From Lachnospiraceae bacterium (GTDB lineage Bacteria > Bacillota > Clostridia > Lachnospirales > Lachnospiraceae), in assembly GCA_017462755.1 (NCBI GenBank), contig JAFTQM010000065.1:1-51266 (forward strand): a stretch of 51,266 bases of DNA, written 5' to 3'. Each line of letters starts with the position of its first letter. Positions within the stretch are counted from its first letter, which is position 1. The position numbers and the translations under genes were made by a program. The notes under the pieces were generated by a model, which saw nothing but the letters and a program-made list of their open reading frames with translations, was not told the origin of the DNA and made no database searches. Shown here piece by piece: positions 42,321 through 49,627 of this stretch.

Positions 42321-42911
42321 ATGAACAAAAAAAACACATTGCGTCTGGCTTTGGCTGCCCTCTTTGCAGCCCTTGCTTACATAGGCTTTCAATTTTTCCG
42401 CTTTGACTTAAGCGTCGGCGGCGAAAAAACCGCGTTTCATCTTGGTAATACCTTTGTGGTGCTGGCTGCCCTGCTACTTGGCGGCGGCTGGGGCGGAGTG
42501 GCAGGTGCCGTTGGTCTGACCCTTGCCGATTTGACCTCCGGTTATGCGACCAGTGCGCCAAAAACCTTTTTCTTAAAGCTTTGCATCGGTCTGATTACCG
42601 GTCTGGTGGCTCATATCATCTGCCATCTTTCGCAGGTAAAGGAAGCCAAAAAGGTGCTAAAAATTTCCCTGCTCGCTTCCGTCTGCGGTCTTGCCTTCAA
42701 CATCGTGGCAGACCCGGTGGTCGGCTATTTTTACAAAAAATATCTTCTCGGAGTGCCGCAGGAGGTTGCCTCGGTTTTGGCAAAGCTAAGCTCTCTGACA
42801 ACCGCGGTCAATGCCGTTTTGTCCGTTATTTTTGCTGTTATTCTGTACAATGCACTTCGCCCGGCACTCATCAAAGCCGGCTTATTTGTCTCGATTGGTA
42901 AGGAAAGCTAA
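42321..42911 (+). CDS. pdxU: ECF transporter substrate-binding (S) component, probably for pyridoxine
   Basis: 196 residues from the ATG at 42321 with GGAGG 6 nt upstream. Six hydrophobic segments, with an N-terminal LRLALAALFAALAYIGFQFF and the AFHLGNTFVVLAALLLGGGWGG...TLADLTSGY pattern of vitamin ECF S components. The pyridoxamine kinase gene starts 72 bp downstream on the same strand, and pdxU–pdxK neighbours are a known arrangement, so the cargo is likely vitamin B6. The energising EcfA/EcfT parts are not in the window and would be shared with other S components. Family is firm; cargo is inferred from context. Confidence 0.8.
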   Translation: MNKKNTLRLALAALFAALAYIGFQFFRFDLSVGGEKTAFHLGNTFVVLAALLLGGGWGGVAGAVGLTLADLTSGYATSAPKTFFLKLCIGLITGLVAHIICHLSQVKEAKKVLKISLLASVCGLAFNIVADPVVGYFYKKYLLGVPQEVASVLAKLSSLTTAVNAVLSVIFAVILYNALRPALIKAGLFVSIGKES

Positions 42912-42983
42912 GCGCTATCCGCCAGCGCCCTTGCCCGAGATACAGGTTCGAACAAAAACAACTCACAAATTCAGGAGGTTATT

Positions 42984-43805
42984 ATGCTCACTGCACCTAA
43001 AAAGATAGCTGTTATCAACGATATCTCCGGCTACGGCCGCTGCGCACTGACGGTTGCATTGCCGATTATTTCGGCAATGGGCCTGCAGTGCTGTCCGGTA
43101 CCGACTTCGATTTTTTCCAACCATACCGCCTACCCTACGTTCTTTTTTGATGATTATACCGACCGGATGCCTTCCTATATTGCGAAATGGAAGGAGCTTG
43201 GATTTACCTTCGACGGTATTCTGACCGGATTTTTGGGCTCCGCCGCACAGATTGATATCGTAGAACAATTTTTCAGAGAGTTCGGCAACACCGGAGCCAA
43301 AATCATCATCGACCCGATTATGGGGGACCACGGAACGACCTATGCCACCTACACTCCCGAGATGTGTGAGCGTATGAAGCAGCTGATTACACACGCAGAC
43401 CTCATTACTCCAAATTTGACCGAGGCATGTATTCTCACCGATACCTCATATCGCGAGCATTTTTCCCGTAAAGAGCTGACAGAAATAATAATTAAGCTTG
43501 CGAAGCGCTGCCACGGCAGCATTGTCATCAGCGGAATTGATGCCGGCAGCTATCTTTGCAATGCCATCTACGAGCCGGGATGTGAGATTCTCTGGCAGAA
43601 AAGAAAACGTGTCGCCGCCGAGCGTTGCGGTACCGGCGATGTCTTTTCTTCCATCCTTGCTGCAGAGGCGGTGCAGAACAAACCGCTGCTTCCGGCGGTA
43701 AAAAAAGCCTCCGCTTTTGTCAGCCGCTGTCTGGCAGAAACCAGCCAGTGCAGCACCGACAAAAACGAAGGCGTATACTTCGAACCACTATTAAGATTTT
43801 TGTAA
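42984..43805 (+). CDS. pdxK: Pyridoxal/pyridoxamine kinase (PdxK/PdxY family)
   Basis: 273 residues, ATG behind AGGAGG. Ribokinase-like fold: AVINDISGYGRCALTVALPI at the start, the PVPTSIFSNHTAY substrate loop, IIDPIMGDHG, and GTGDVFSS with catalytic Asp219. It phosphorylates B6 vitamers taken up by the S component encoded upstream. It converges with the split MATE gene; the two coding regions overlap by 15 bp at their 3' ends and no terminator is visible between them. Confidence 0.92.
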   Translation: MLTAPKKIAVINDISGYGRCALTVALPIISAMGLQCCPVPTSIFSNHTAYPTFFFDDYTDRMPSYIAKWKELGFTFDGILTGFLGSAAQIDIVEQFFREFGNTGAKIIIDPIMGDHGTTYATYTPEMCERMKQLITHADLITPNLTEACILTDTSYREHFSRKELTEIIIKLAKRCHGSIVISGIDAGSYLCNAIYEPGCEILWQKRKRVAAERCGTGDVFSSILAAEAVQNKPLLPAVKKASAFVSRCLAETSQCSTDKNEGVYFEPLLRFL

Positions 43806-44411
43806 TTCCAGCTTCTTCATATTCCGCATTTCAAATGCGACCAGCAATACTGCTGCCACTGCCGCCAGCAGGTCTGCAATCGGTCCGGCATACAGGATAC
43901 CGTCAATACCGATTGCCATCGGCAAAAGCACCAACAACGGAAGCAGGAAGATAATCTGTCTCGTCATCGACAGAATCACACCCTTGATTGCCTTTCCGAT
44001 GGAGGTAAAAAAGGTTGTCGTAATCGGCTGCAAAAAGTTCAAACAGGTAAAGAACATAAAAATTCGGAAATACTTTTCTCCAAATTCATAATATTCTGCG
44101 GAGCCTTCTCCAAACAATGCGATAATCTGTCGCGGTATCAGCTGGAACATCGCAAACGATGCCAGCGAAATGGCTCCGCCGGCAAACAATGCCATTCGGT
44201 ATGCCTCCCGCACTCTTGCATAATTTCCCGCTCCATAATTGTAACTTTCAATCGGCTGCGTTCCCTGACCAATACCAATTACAATGGACATAAAAATCTG
44301 CGATACCTTCATAACAATACCTGCACAGGCAATCGGAATGGATTCACCGTAAGGCGAGAGCGCACCGTAATGCTTGAGCGAATTATTGAGTACAATCTGA
44401 ACCACCATCAT
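43791..44411 (-). pseudogene. C-terminal half of a split MATE transporter
   Basis: 206 residues that match the second lobe of a MATE protein (MMVVQIVLNNSLKHYGALSPYGE, IGIGQGTQPIESYNYGAGNY). It starts at ATGATG, whose ATG overlaps the TGA of the preceding half by an ATGA tetrad, and no ribosome site is present upstream. Adding one base (GCATGATGG to GCAATGATGG) would rejoin both halves into a normal 459-residue transporter, so the simplest reading is a one-base deletion or sequencing error. Translational coupling making two functional halves remains possible because the break lies between the two lobes. Confidence 0.75.
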
Positions 44412-45169
44412 GCCAGCTGGTTAAAGAACGATGCCATACCAATCGAGGCAATCATCTTTACATAAGAGAAGCGAAGCACAAAATGCTTCTTTTCCAGCTT
44501 TACCGTCTTGCAACGACGCAGATACAGTATGACCAGAATACCCGAACATACCTGACCGATAATCGTCGCCCATGCCGCTCCTGCCATTCCCATATCCCAT
44601 ACCAGCACAAAGAGTGCATCCAGCACGGTATTGATGATTGCTCCGAAAAGATTGCAAAGCATTGTCATACGCGGACTGCCATCCGCACGAATCAGGTGTC
44701 CGCCACCAGTCGTCAGCAGCAAAAACGGAAAGCCGATTGCGGTAATGCGTACATACTCCTCCGCATACGGAAGTACCTCACTCGGCGCACCGAACAAGTT
44801 TAACAACGGAGTTAAAAACAGCTGTGCAATTACCAACAACACTACACCGCAGGCAACCAGCATAAAAAGTGCATTTCCCATATAATACGGTGCTTTTTCT
44901 TTTTCTCCCCGTCCCATGGACAAATTAAAGCAGGATGCGCCACCAATGCCGAAAAGCAGTGCCAATGCCAGACAAGAGGTAGAAAACGGAAAGGCGATAT
45001 TCGTTGCCGCATTTCCAAGGGTTCCGACTGCCTGTCCGATAAACAGCTGGTCTACGATATTATAAAGTGCTCCCACAATCATTGCTACGATGCTCGGCAC
45101 CGCAAACTTTACCATCAATTTTGATACCGGTGCAATACGCAGCGGGTTTTCTTGTATCTGTTCGTTCAT
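44408..45169 (-). pseudogene. N-terminal half of a split MATE transporter
   Basis: 253 residues covering the first lobe of MATE (APVSKLMVKFAVPSIVAMIV, YNIVDQLFIGQAVGTLGNAA) and stopping at FFNQLA just where the second lobe begins. Start at 45169 with AGAGGAAG upstream. It is the last gene of the proS–pncB–AEC–MATE series (36 bp after the AEC gene). The stop is created by the same missing base noted for the C-terminal half. Unlike the intact MATE gene at 12.1 kb. Confidence 0.75.
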
Positions 45170-45205
45170 AATCTTCCTCTATCTTCTAAAATCATCGTAC
45201 CACTT

Positions 45206-46219
45206 TTATAATACCCCGATGCTGCGCATAATATAAATCCACAGCGTCAAGGTAAACGCAGAAAGCATTGTCGTCAGTACAACAATACTGGAGGTTAAGG
45301 TACCATCGTTCTTCATATTTTTTGCCATAATGTAGCAGCTCGGTGTCGTCGGCGAAGCAAGCATCACGATTAGCGCCATCAGCTTTTCCTCCCGAAAACC
45401 AAGCATCACGGCAATCGGTAAGAAAATGGCAGCAAAGCCCACCAGCTTCAAAAAGGTTGCCGCCAGACTCGGTTTCATTTTTGCCAATGCCTTTCGTCCT
45501 TCAAAGCCCGCACCGATTGCAATCAGCGCCAATGGCGAAGCCATCGAAGCCAGACTGCTGACCGTCTTGTCCACAAATACCGGAAAATCCACCTGTATCA
45601 GCGAAACTGCAACTCCCGCTGCAATCGCAAGAATAATCGGGTTTGTCAGAATATTTCGAAATGCTTTTTTTATTTTGGAGGTGTCGCGCTGCTTTGATGC
45701 CTCACGCGCTACTTCTCCGGCTCCGTCCAAAACCTTCCTGTCAACTTCCTCCGAAGCTGCATCCTCCTGCGCTTCAAAGGTCAGTACGATTACCGAATAA
45801 ATATTATAAAGTGGCACCGTACCGATAATCATCAGCGGTGCCATACCGGAATTTCCGTAAATATTTTGTATGAATGCGATGCCTAACACCGCTGCGCTGC
45901 TCCGAAAGGATGCCTGCACAAAAGCACCTACCATGCTCTTGTCCTTCAACACACGCTTCGCTATATACCAGACCGCCGCAAAGCTGACGGTGGTTACCGA
46001 AGCACAAAACAACACATAACCACCATCAAACATCTCTGTAATATTTGCGGTCGAAAGGTCTCGAAACAACAGTGCCGGATGCGTTACGGTAAAATTAAAC
46101 TTGTTTGCCACCCGGACAAATTCTTCGTTTAACATCCCGATTCGCTTCAGCACATATCCCAGCACAATGACCAAAAACACCGGTACGGTCGCATTCAGGC
46201 TGTAAATCAAATTCTCCAT
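45206..46219 (-). CDS. AEC-family (auxin efflux carrier type) transporter
   Basis: 337 residues, about ten membrane helices. Typical family features: N-terminal TVPVFLVIVLGYVLKRIGML, KFNFTVTHPALLFRDL, a charged cytosolic loop in the middle (about 155–190), and NPIILAIAAGVAVSL. Known members move malate, malonate or other organic anions. Its ATG overlaps the pncB stop codon by one base (TAATG), so it is translationally coupled to nicotinate phosphoribosyltransferase; nicotinate uptake is therefore a possible but unproven role. Confidence 0.85.
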   Translation of the reverse strand: MENLIYSLNATVPVFLVIVLGYVLKRIGMLNEEFVRVANKFNFTVTHPALLFRDLSTANITEMFDGGYVLFCASVTTVSFAAVWYIAKRVLKDKSMVGAFVQASFRSSAAVLGIAFIQNIYGNSGMAPLMIIGTVPLYNIYSVIVLTFEAQEDAASEEVDRKVLDGAGEVAREASKQRDTSKIKKAFRNILTNPIILAIAAGVAVSLIQVDFPVFVDKTVSSLASMASPLALIAIGAGFEGRKALAKMKPSLAATFLKLVGFAAIFLPIAVMLGFREEKLMALIVMLASPTTPSCYIMAKNMKNDGTLTSSIVVLTTMLSAFTLTLWIYIMRSIGVL

Positions 46220-47670
46220 TATCTCTTCTTACTCATTTGGTCAAGCAATGTATTCTTCAACTGATACAGCTCATTTGACAAATCGACATATACCTCATGC
46301 GGATTGACCAGACGTCTGGTTTCATCCCAGAGCGTATTCAGCTCACGCGCACAGTTCTCCCGAATTTCCATTACCGACGGAGATGTATACACACATTCTC
46401 CCCCAAGGAATACCGGCACCAGAATCTCCTTCATGGTATAAGTCCCCGGCTCGAGATAGGTCTTCTTCCACGTTGCCACCGGGTCAAACAGCATCAGCGG
46501 ATAATTCTCGTCATAGGTCTCTCCTACCAGTGCAATCAAATCCGCCTTCAGCTTTCCGGTTTCCTTATCGTAGATACGGAAAATCGTTTTATTGCCCGGA
46601 TTTGTAATTTTCCACTGATTCTCCGACAGCTTAATCTTTGGAATAAACTTACCGTCGCGCTCTACTGCTGCCAACTTGTACACGCCACCGAATGCCGGAC
46701 AGTCCTTGCTTGTAATCAGATTCGTACCGACGCCCCAGGAATTAATTGCAGCGCCCTGTGTCTTGAGCGAATCAATCAAATACTCATCCAAGTCACTCGA
46801 TGCACAGATGATTGCATCTGTAAAGCCCTCTGCATCCAGCATCTTTCTTGCTTTCTTAGACAAATATGCCAAATCACCGCTGTCCAGACGGATACCATAT
46901 TTGGTCGGCATCTTACCTGCATCGCGCATCTCCTTAAATACCCGAATTGCATTCGGCACACCGGAACGCAGAGTGTCATAGGTATCCACTAACAGCGTCG
47001 CATTGTTCGGATACAGCTCGGCATACTTGCGGAATGCCGTCAGTTCATCCTCAAAGCTCATAATCCAACTGTGCGCATGTGTACCCAGCGCCGGTACTCC
47101 AAACATCTTGGCACACAGCACATTGCTTGTACCGATGCAACCGCCGATGACTGCTGCTCTCGCACCATAGGTGCCGGCATCCGGTCCCTGCGCACGACGC
47201 AGACCAAACTCCATTACACCCTCTCCGCGCGCCGCAAAGCACACGCGGGATGCTTTCGTCGCAATCAGACTCTGATGATTGACAATATTTAAAATTGCGG
47301 TTTCTATGAGCTGCGCTTCCATAATCGGTGCAATAACCTTAAGCAGCGGTTCCATCGGAAATACCACCGTACCCTCCGGAATCGCATAGATATCTCCGCT
47401 AAAGCGGAACTCTGCTAAATATTCCAGAAAATCCTCATCAAATATCTTCAGACCGCGCAGATACTCGATATCCTCCGCAGTAAAACGCAGATTCTTGATA
47501 TAATCAATTACCTGCTCCAAACCACAGCAGATGGCATAGCCGCTACCGGAAGGATTCGTCCGGTAAAACATATCAAAGATAACGGTTTCCTTGGCACCTG
47601 CCTTAAAATATCCCTGCATCATGGTCAACTGATAAAAATCGGTTAATAAGGTTAAGTTCTGATTTGTCAT
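46219..47670 (-). CDS. pncB: Nicotinate phosphoribosyltransferase
   Basis: 483 residues. Start at 47670 with AAGGAGGG at 5-nt spacing. Motifs: TLLTDFYQLTMMQGYF at the N-terminus, GLRRAQGPDAGTYGARAAVIGG, GTSNVLCAK, GTHAHSW (His198/His200, phospho-His region), and IRLDSGDLAYLSKKAR. It makes nicotinate mononucleotide from nicotinate, PRPP and ATP in NAD salvage. It begins 17 bp after proS and overlaps the AEC gene by one base, so it is probably under the proS T-box as well. Confidence 0.95.
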   Translation of the reverse strand: MTNQNLTLLTDFYQLTMMQGYFKAGAKETVIFDMFYRTNPSGSGYAICCGLEQVIDYIKNLRFTAEDIEYLRGLKIFDEDFLEYLAEFRFSGDIYAIPEGTVVFPMEPLLKVIAPIMEAQLIETAILNIVNHQSLIATKASRVCFAARGEGVMEFGLRRAQGPDAGTYGARAAVIGGCIGTSNVLCAKMFGVPALGTHAHSWIMSFEDELTAFRKYAELYPNNATLLVDTYDTLRSGVPNAIRVFKEMRDAGKMPTKYGIRLDSGDLAYLSKKARKMLDAEGFTDAIICASSDLDEYLIDSLKTQGAAINSWGVGTNLITSKDCPAFGGVYKLAAVERDGKFIPKIKLSENQWKITNPGNKTIFRIYDKETGKLKADLIALVGETYDENYPLMLFDPVATWKKTYLEPGTYTMKEILVPVFLGGECVYTSPSVMEIRENCARELNTLWDETRRLVNPHEVYVDLSNELYQLKNTLLDQMSKKR

Positions 47671-47687
47671 GACAGCCCTCCTTTATT

Positions 47688-49121
47688 TTAGTACGCTTTA
47701 CCCCAGTACACTAACTTTGTTGCAGGCTTGCCGCAGCATACACAGGTATCTGCAATATGCTCCTGTGCAAACGGCATACAACGTGAGGTTGCACCCGTCT
47801 TCTCCTTAATCATATCCTCGCAGGCACGCTCGCCGCACCACATTGCCTTTACAAAGCCCGGCTTATTCTCTACGATTTCCGTAAATTCCTCGGTGGTATG
47901 TGCTTCGTAGGTATGCTCATCACGATGTACCCGCGCACGCTCTAACATCTCGCTCTGCATTGCCGCCAGCACTTCGCCTGCCTTTGCCTCGATTTCATCC
48001 AGAGAAACCACCAGCTTTTCTCTCGTATCACGACGCACGATAACTGCCTGATTTGCTTCGATATCCTTTGGTCCGATTTCGATACGAATCGGCACACCAC
48101 GCATCTCATGCTCGGAGAACTTCCAGCCCGGAGACTTGTCCGAATCATCCACCTTTACACGGAATGCACCTAACTTCTCCTTTAATTCTGCTGCCTTTGC
48201 CAGTACCCCTTCCTTCTTCTGCTGAATCGGAATAATCACAATCTGGGTTGGAGCGATTGCCGGTGGCAGCACCAAACCGCTGTTGTCACCATGCACCATG
48301 ATAACCGCACCAATCAGACGGGTGGTCATACCCCAGGAGGTCTGGTGTACATACTGCAGCTTATTTTCCTTATCGGTATACTGAATATCAAATGCCTTTG
48401 CAAAACCGTCACCAAAGTTGTGGCTGGTACCGGACTGCAATGCCTTACCATCATGCATCAGCGCTTCGATGGTATAGGTAGCTTCTGCACCTGCAAACTT
48501 CTCCTTGTCGGTCTTTCTTCCCTTAATCATCGGAATTGCCAGTACCTGCTCACAGAAATCCGCATACAGATTGAGCATCTGAATGGTACGCTCCTCTGCC
48601 TCCTCTGCGGTTGCGTGAGCGGTATGACCCTCCTGCCACAAAAACTCCATGGAACGAAGGAACGGTCTGGTGGTCTTTTCCCAACGTACTACCGAACACC
48701 ACTGATTATACAGCTTTGGCAGGTCACGATAGGACTCAATAATCTTGGAATAAAAATCACAGAATACGGTTTCCGAGGTCGGACGTACACACATACGCTC
48801 CTGCAGCTCCTCACCGCCGCCATGCGTTACCCATGCTACCTCCGGTGCAAAGCCCTCGACATGGTCCTTTTCCTTCTGCAAGAGGCTCTCCTGAATAAAC
48901 ATTGGCATATATACGTTTTCTACGCCGGTTGCCTTAAAGCGTGCATCCAGCTCCTTCTGAATCAGCTCCCAGATAGCATATCCGGTCGGACGGAAAATCG
49001 TACATCCGCGCACACCCGAATACTCAATCAGCTCTGCCTTCTTTACTACGTCTGTGTACCATTGTGCGAAATCCTCCTCCATAGGAGTAATCGCTTCTAC
49101 TAACTTCTTGTCGTTTGCCAT
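47688..49121 (-). CDS. proS: Prolyl-tRNA synthetase (short, zinc-containing archaeal/eukaryotic-like type)
   Basis: 477 residues from the ATG at 49121 (AAAGGTGAG upstream); an in-frame extension to 49211 runs into the intergenic repeat and was rejected. Class II motifs: [20 protein letters not shown] (motif 2) and [16 protein letters not shown] (motif 3). No editing insertion; the C-terminal zinc-type extension has WCGERAC...SRCMPF...DTCVCCGKP. It charges tRNA-Pro. The gene is led by a T-box riboswitch with its own promoter and is followed by pncB after 17 bp. Confidence 0.96.
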   Translation of the reverse strand: MANDKKLVEAITPMEEDFAQWYTDVVKKAELIEYSGVRGCTIFRPTGYAIWELIQKELDARFKATGVENVYMPMFIQESLLQKEKDHVEGFAPEVAWVTHGGGEELQERMCVRPTSETVFCDFYSKIIESYRDLPKLYNQWCSVVRWEKTTRPFLRSMEFLWQEGHTAHATAEEAEERTIQMLNLYADFCEQVLAIPMIKGRKTDKEKFAGAEATYTIEALMHDGKALQSGTSHNFGDGFAKAFDIQYTDKENKLQYVHQTSWGMTTRLIGAVIMVHGDNSGLVLPPAIAPTQIVIIPIQQKKEGVLAKAAELKEKLGAFRVKVDDSDKSPGWKFSEHEMRGVPIRIEIGPKDIEANQAVIVRRDTREKLVVSLDEIEAKAGEVLAAMQSEMLERARVHRDEHTYEAHTTEEFTEIVENKPGFVKAMWCGERACEDMIKEKTGATSRCMPFAQEHIADTCVCCGKPATKLVYWGKAY

Positions 49122-49167
49122 AATTATCTCACCTTTCTTTTTTGTTTGGTTGGGGATTTTTCTATTT

Positions 49168-49310
49168 GAAAAGAGTTTGCTTTGCAAACTCTCGCGCTGA
49201 CGCGCGGTCACAAAGTGACATCAACTGCTCGCGCGTCATGCGCATCCCCCGGAGGGTTTTGTGTTAAAGGAAATAGTTGTGAAACAACTACTTTCCTTTA
49301 ACACAAAAAA
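49168..49310. repeat. Structured intergenic repeat, long copy, inside the proS leader
   Basis: Three hairpins: GAGTTTGC/GCAAACTC (49173–49180, 49184–49191); GCGCTGACGCGCG (49194–49206) with CGCGCGTCATGCGC (49230–49243), enclosing GTCAC/GTGAC; and TGTTAAAGGAAA...TTTCCTTTAACA (about 49257–49307, one bulged base). The first and last modules recur in the short copy at 23521–23585. It lies between the T-box terminator and proS, sharing the A/T-run at 49304–49311. Confidence 0.7.
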
Positions 49311-49340
49311 AGGTCCCCTATATGCTACATATAAGGGACC
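49304..49340 (-). terminator. T-box regulated terminator
   Basis: Stem GGTCCC-TTATATG / CATATAGGGGACC with a 3-nt loop and a T-run at 49311–49304; its 5' side follows the T-box sequence by about 10 nt, as expected for terminator/antiterminator switching. Confidence 0.85.
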
Positions 49341-49543
49341 GATGACTCGGCGGTACCACCCTAATTAACTGCCGCGGCAGTTCTCTTGTCCTCCGTTAAC
49401 GCCGGAATACGTTCCGCTTTCACAGAAAGGCTCCGGGGCAGGTTCTGTCTGTTTGTCATAAAAGCTCACACCAGCCGCTTTCTCTCTGGGATGACAGGCT
49501 CAGTCATACTAGTCCCCTTCCACGCCACCGGCTCTGCCGGTTT
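49304..49543 (-). promoter_or_regulatory. Proline T-box riboswitch upstream of proS
   Basis: On the minus strand: stem I with AGAGAG and the GGCTGGTG apical element, a GAACCT segment whose CCU is a plausible Pro specifier codon, the T-box sequence TTAGGGTGGTACCGC (49364–49350), and a 13-bp terminator stem (49312–49324 with 49328–49340) followed by seven T. Uncharged tRNA-Pro would pair with the specifier and T-box, open the terminator and switch on proS and, probably, pncB, AEC and MATE genes behind it. The specifier position is deduced from the gene downstream, not from a full fold. Confidence 0.9.
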
Positions 49544-49549
49544 TGTTTG

Positions 49550-49578
49550 ATTTTAGACCAGTGTGCCGGATTTGTCAA
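49550..49578 (-). promoter_or_regulatory. Sigma-A promoter of the proS leader
   Basis: Minus strand TTGACA (49578–49573), 17-bp spacer, TAAAAT (49555–49550), directly upstream of the T-box. Confidence 0.8.
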
Positions 49579-49627
49579 GAGGCTGACGCTGTGATTTACA
49601 GCAATTCGGCAATTCGGGGGCAATTCC

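Noticed and set aside
48291-49103. 270-codon plus-strand frame opposite proS
   Set aside because: Lies wholly on the antisense strand of an unmistakable ProRS gene, Cys/Leu/His-rich composition typical of antisense frames, and no ribosome site.
49122-49211. N-terminal extension of ProRS by 30 residues
   Set aside because: Encoded by the intergenic repeat and preceded by no ribosome site; the internal ATG at 49121 has AAAGGTGAG.
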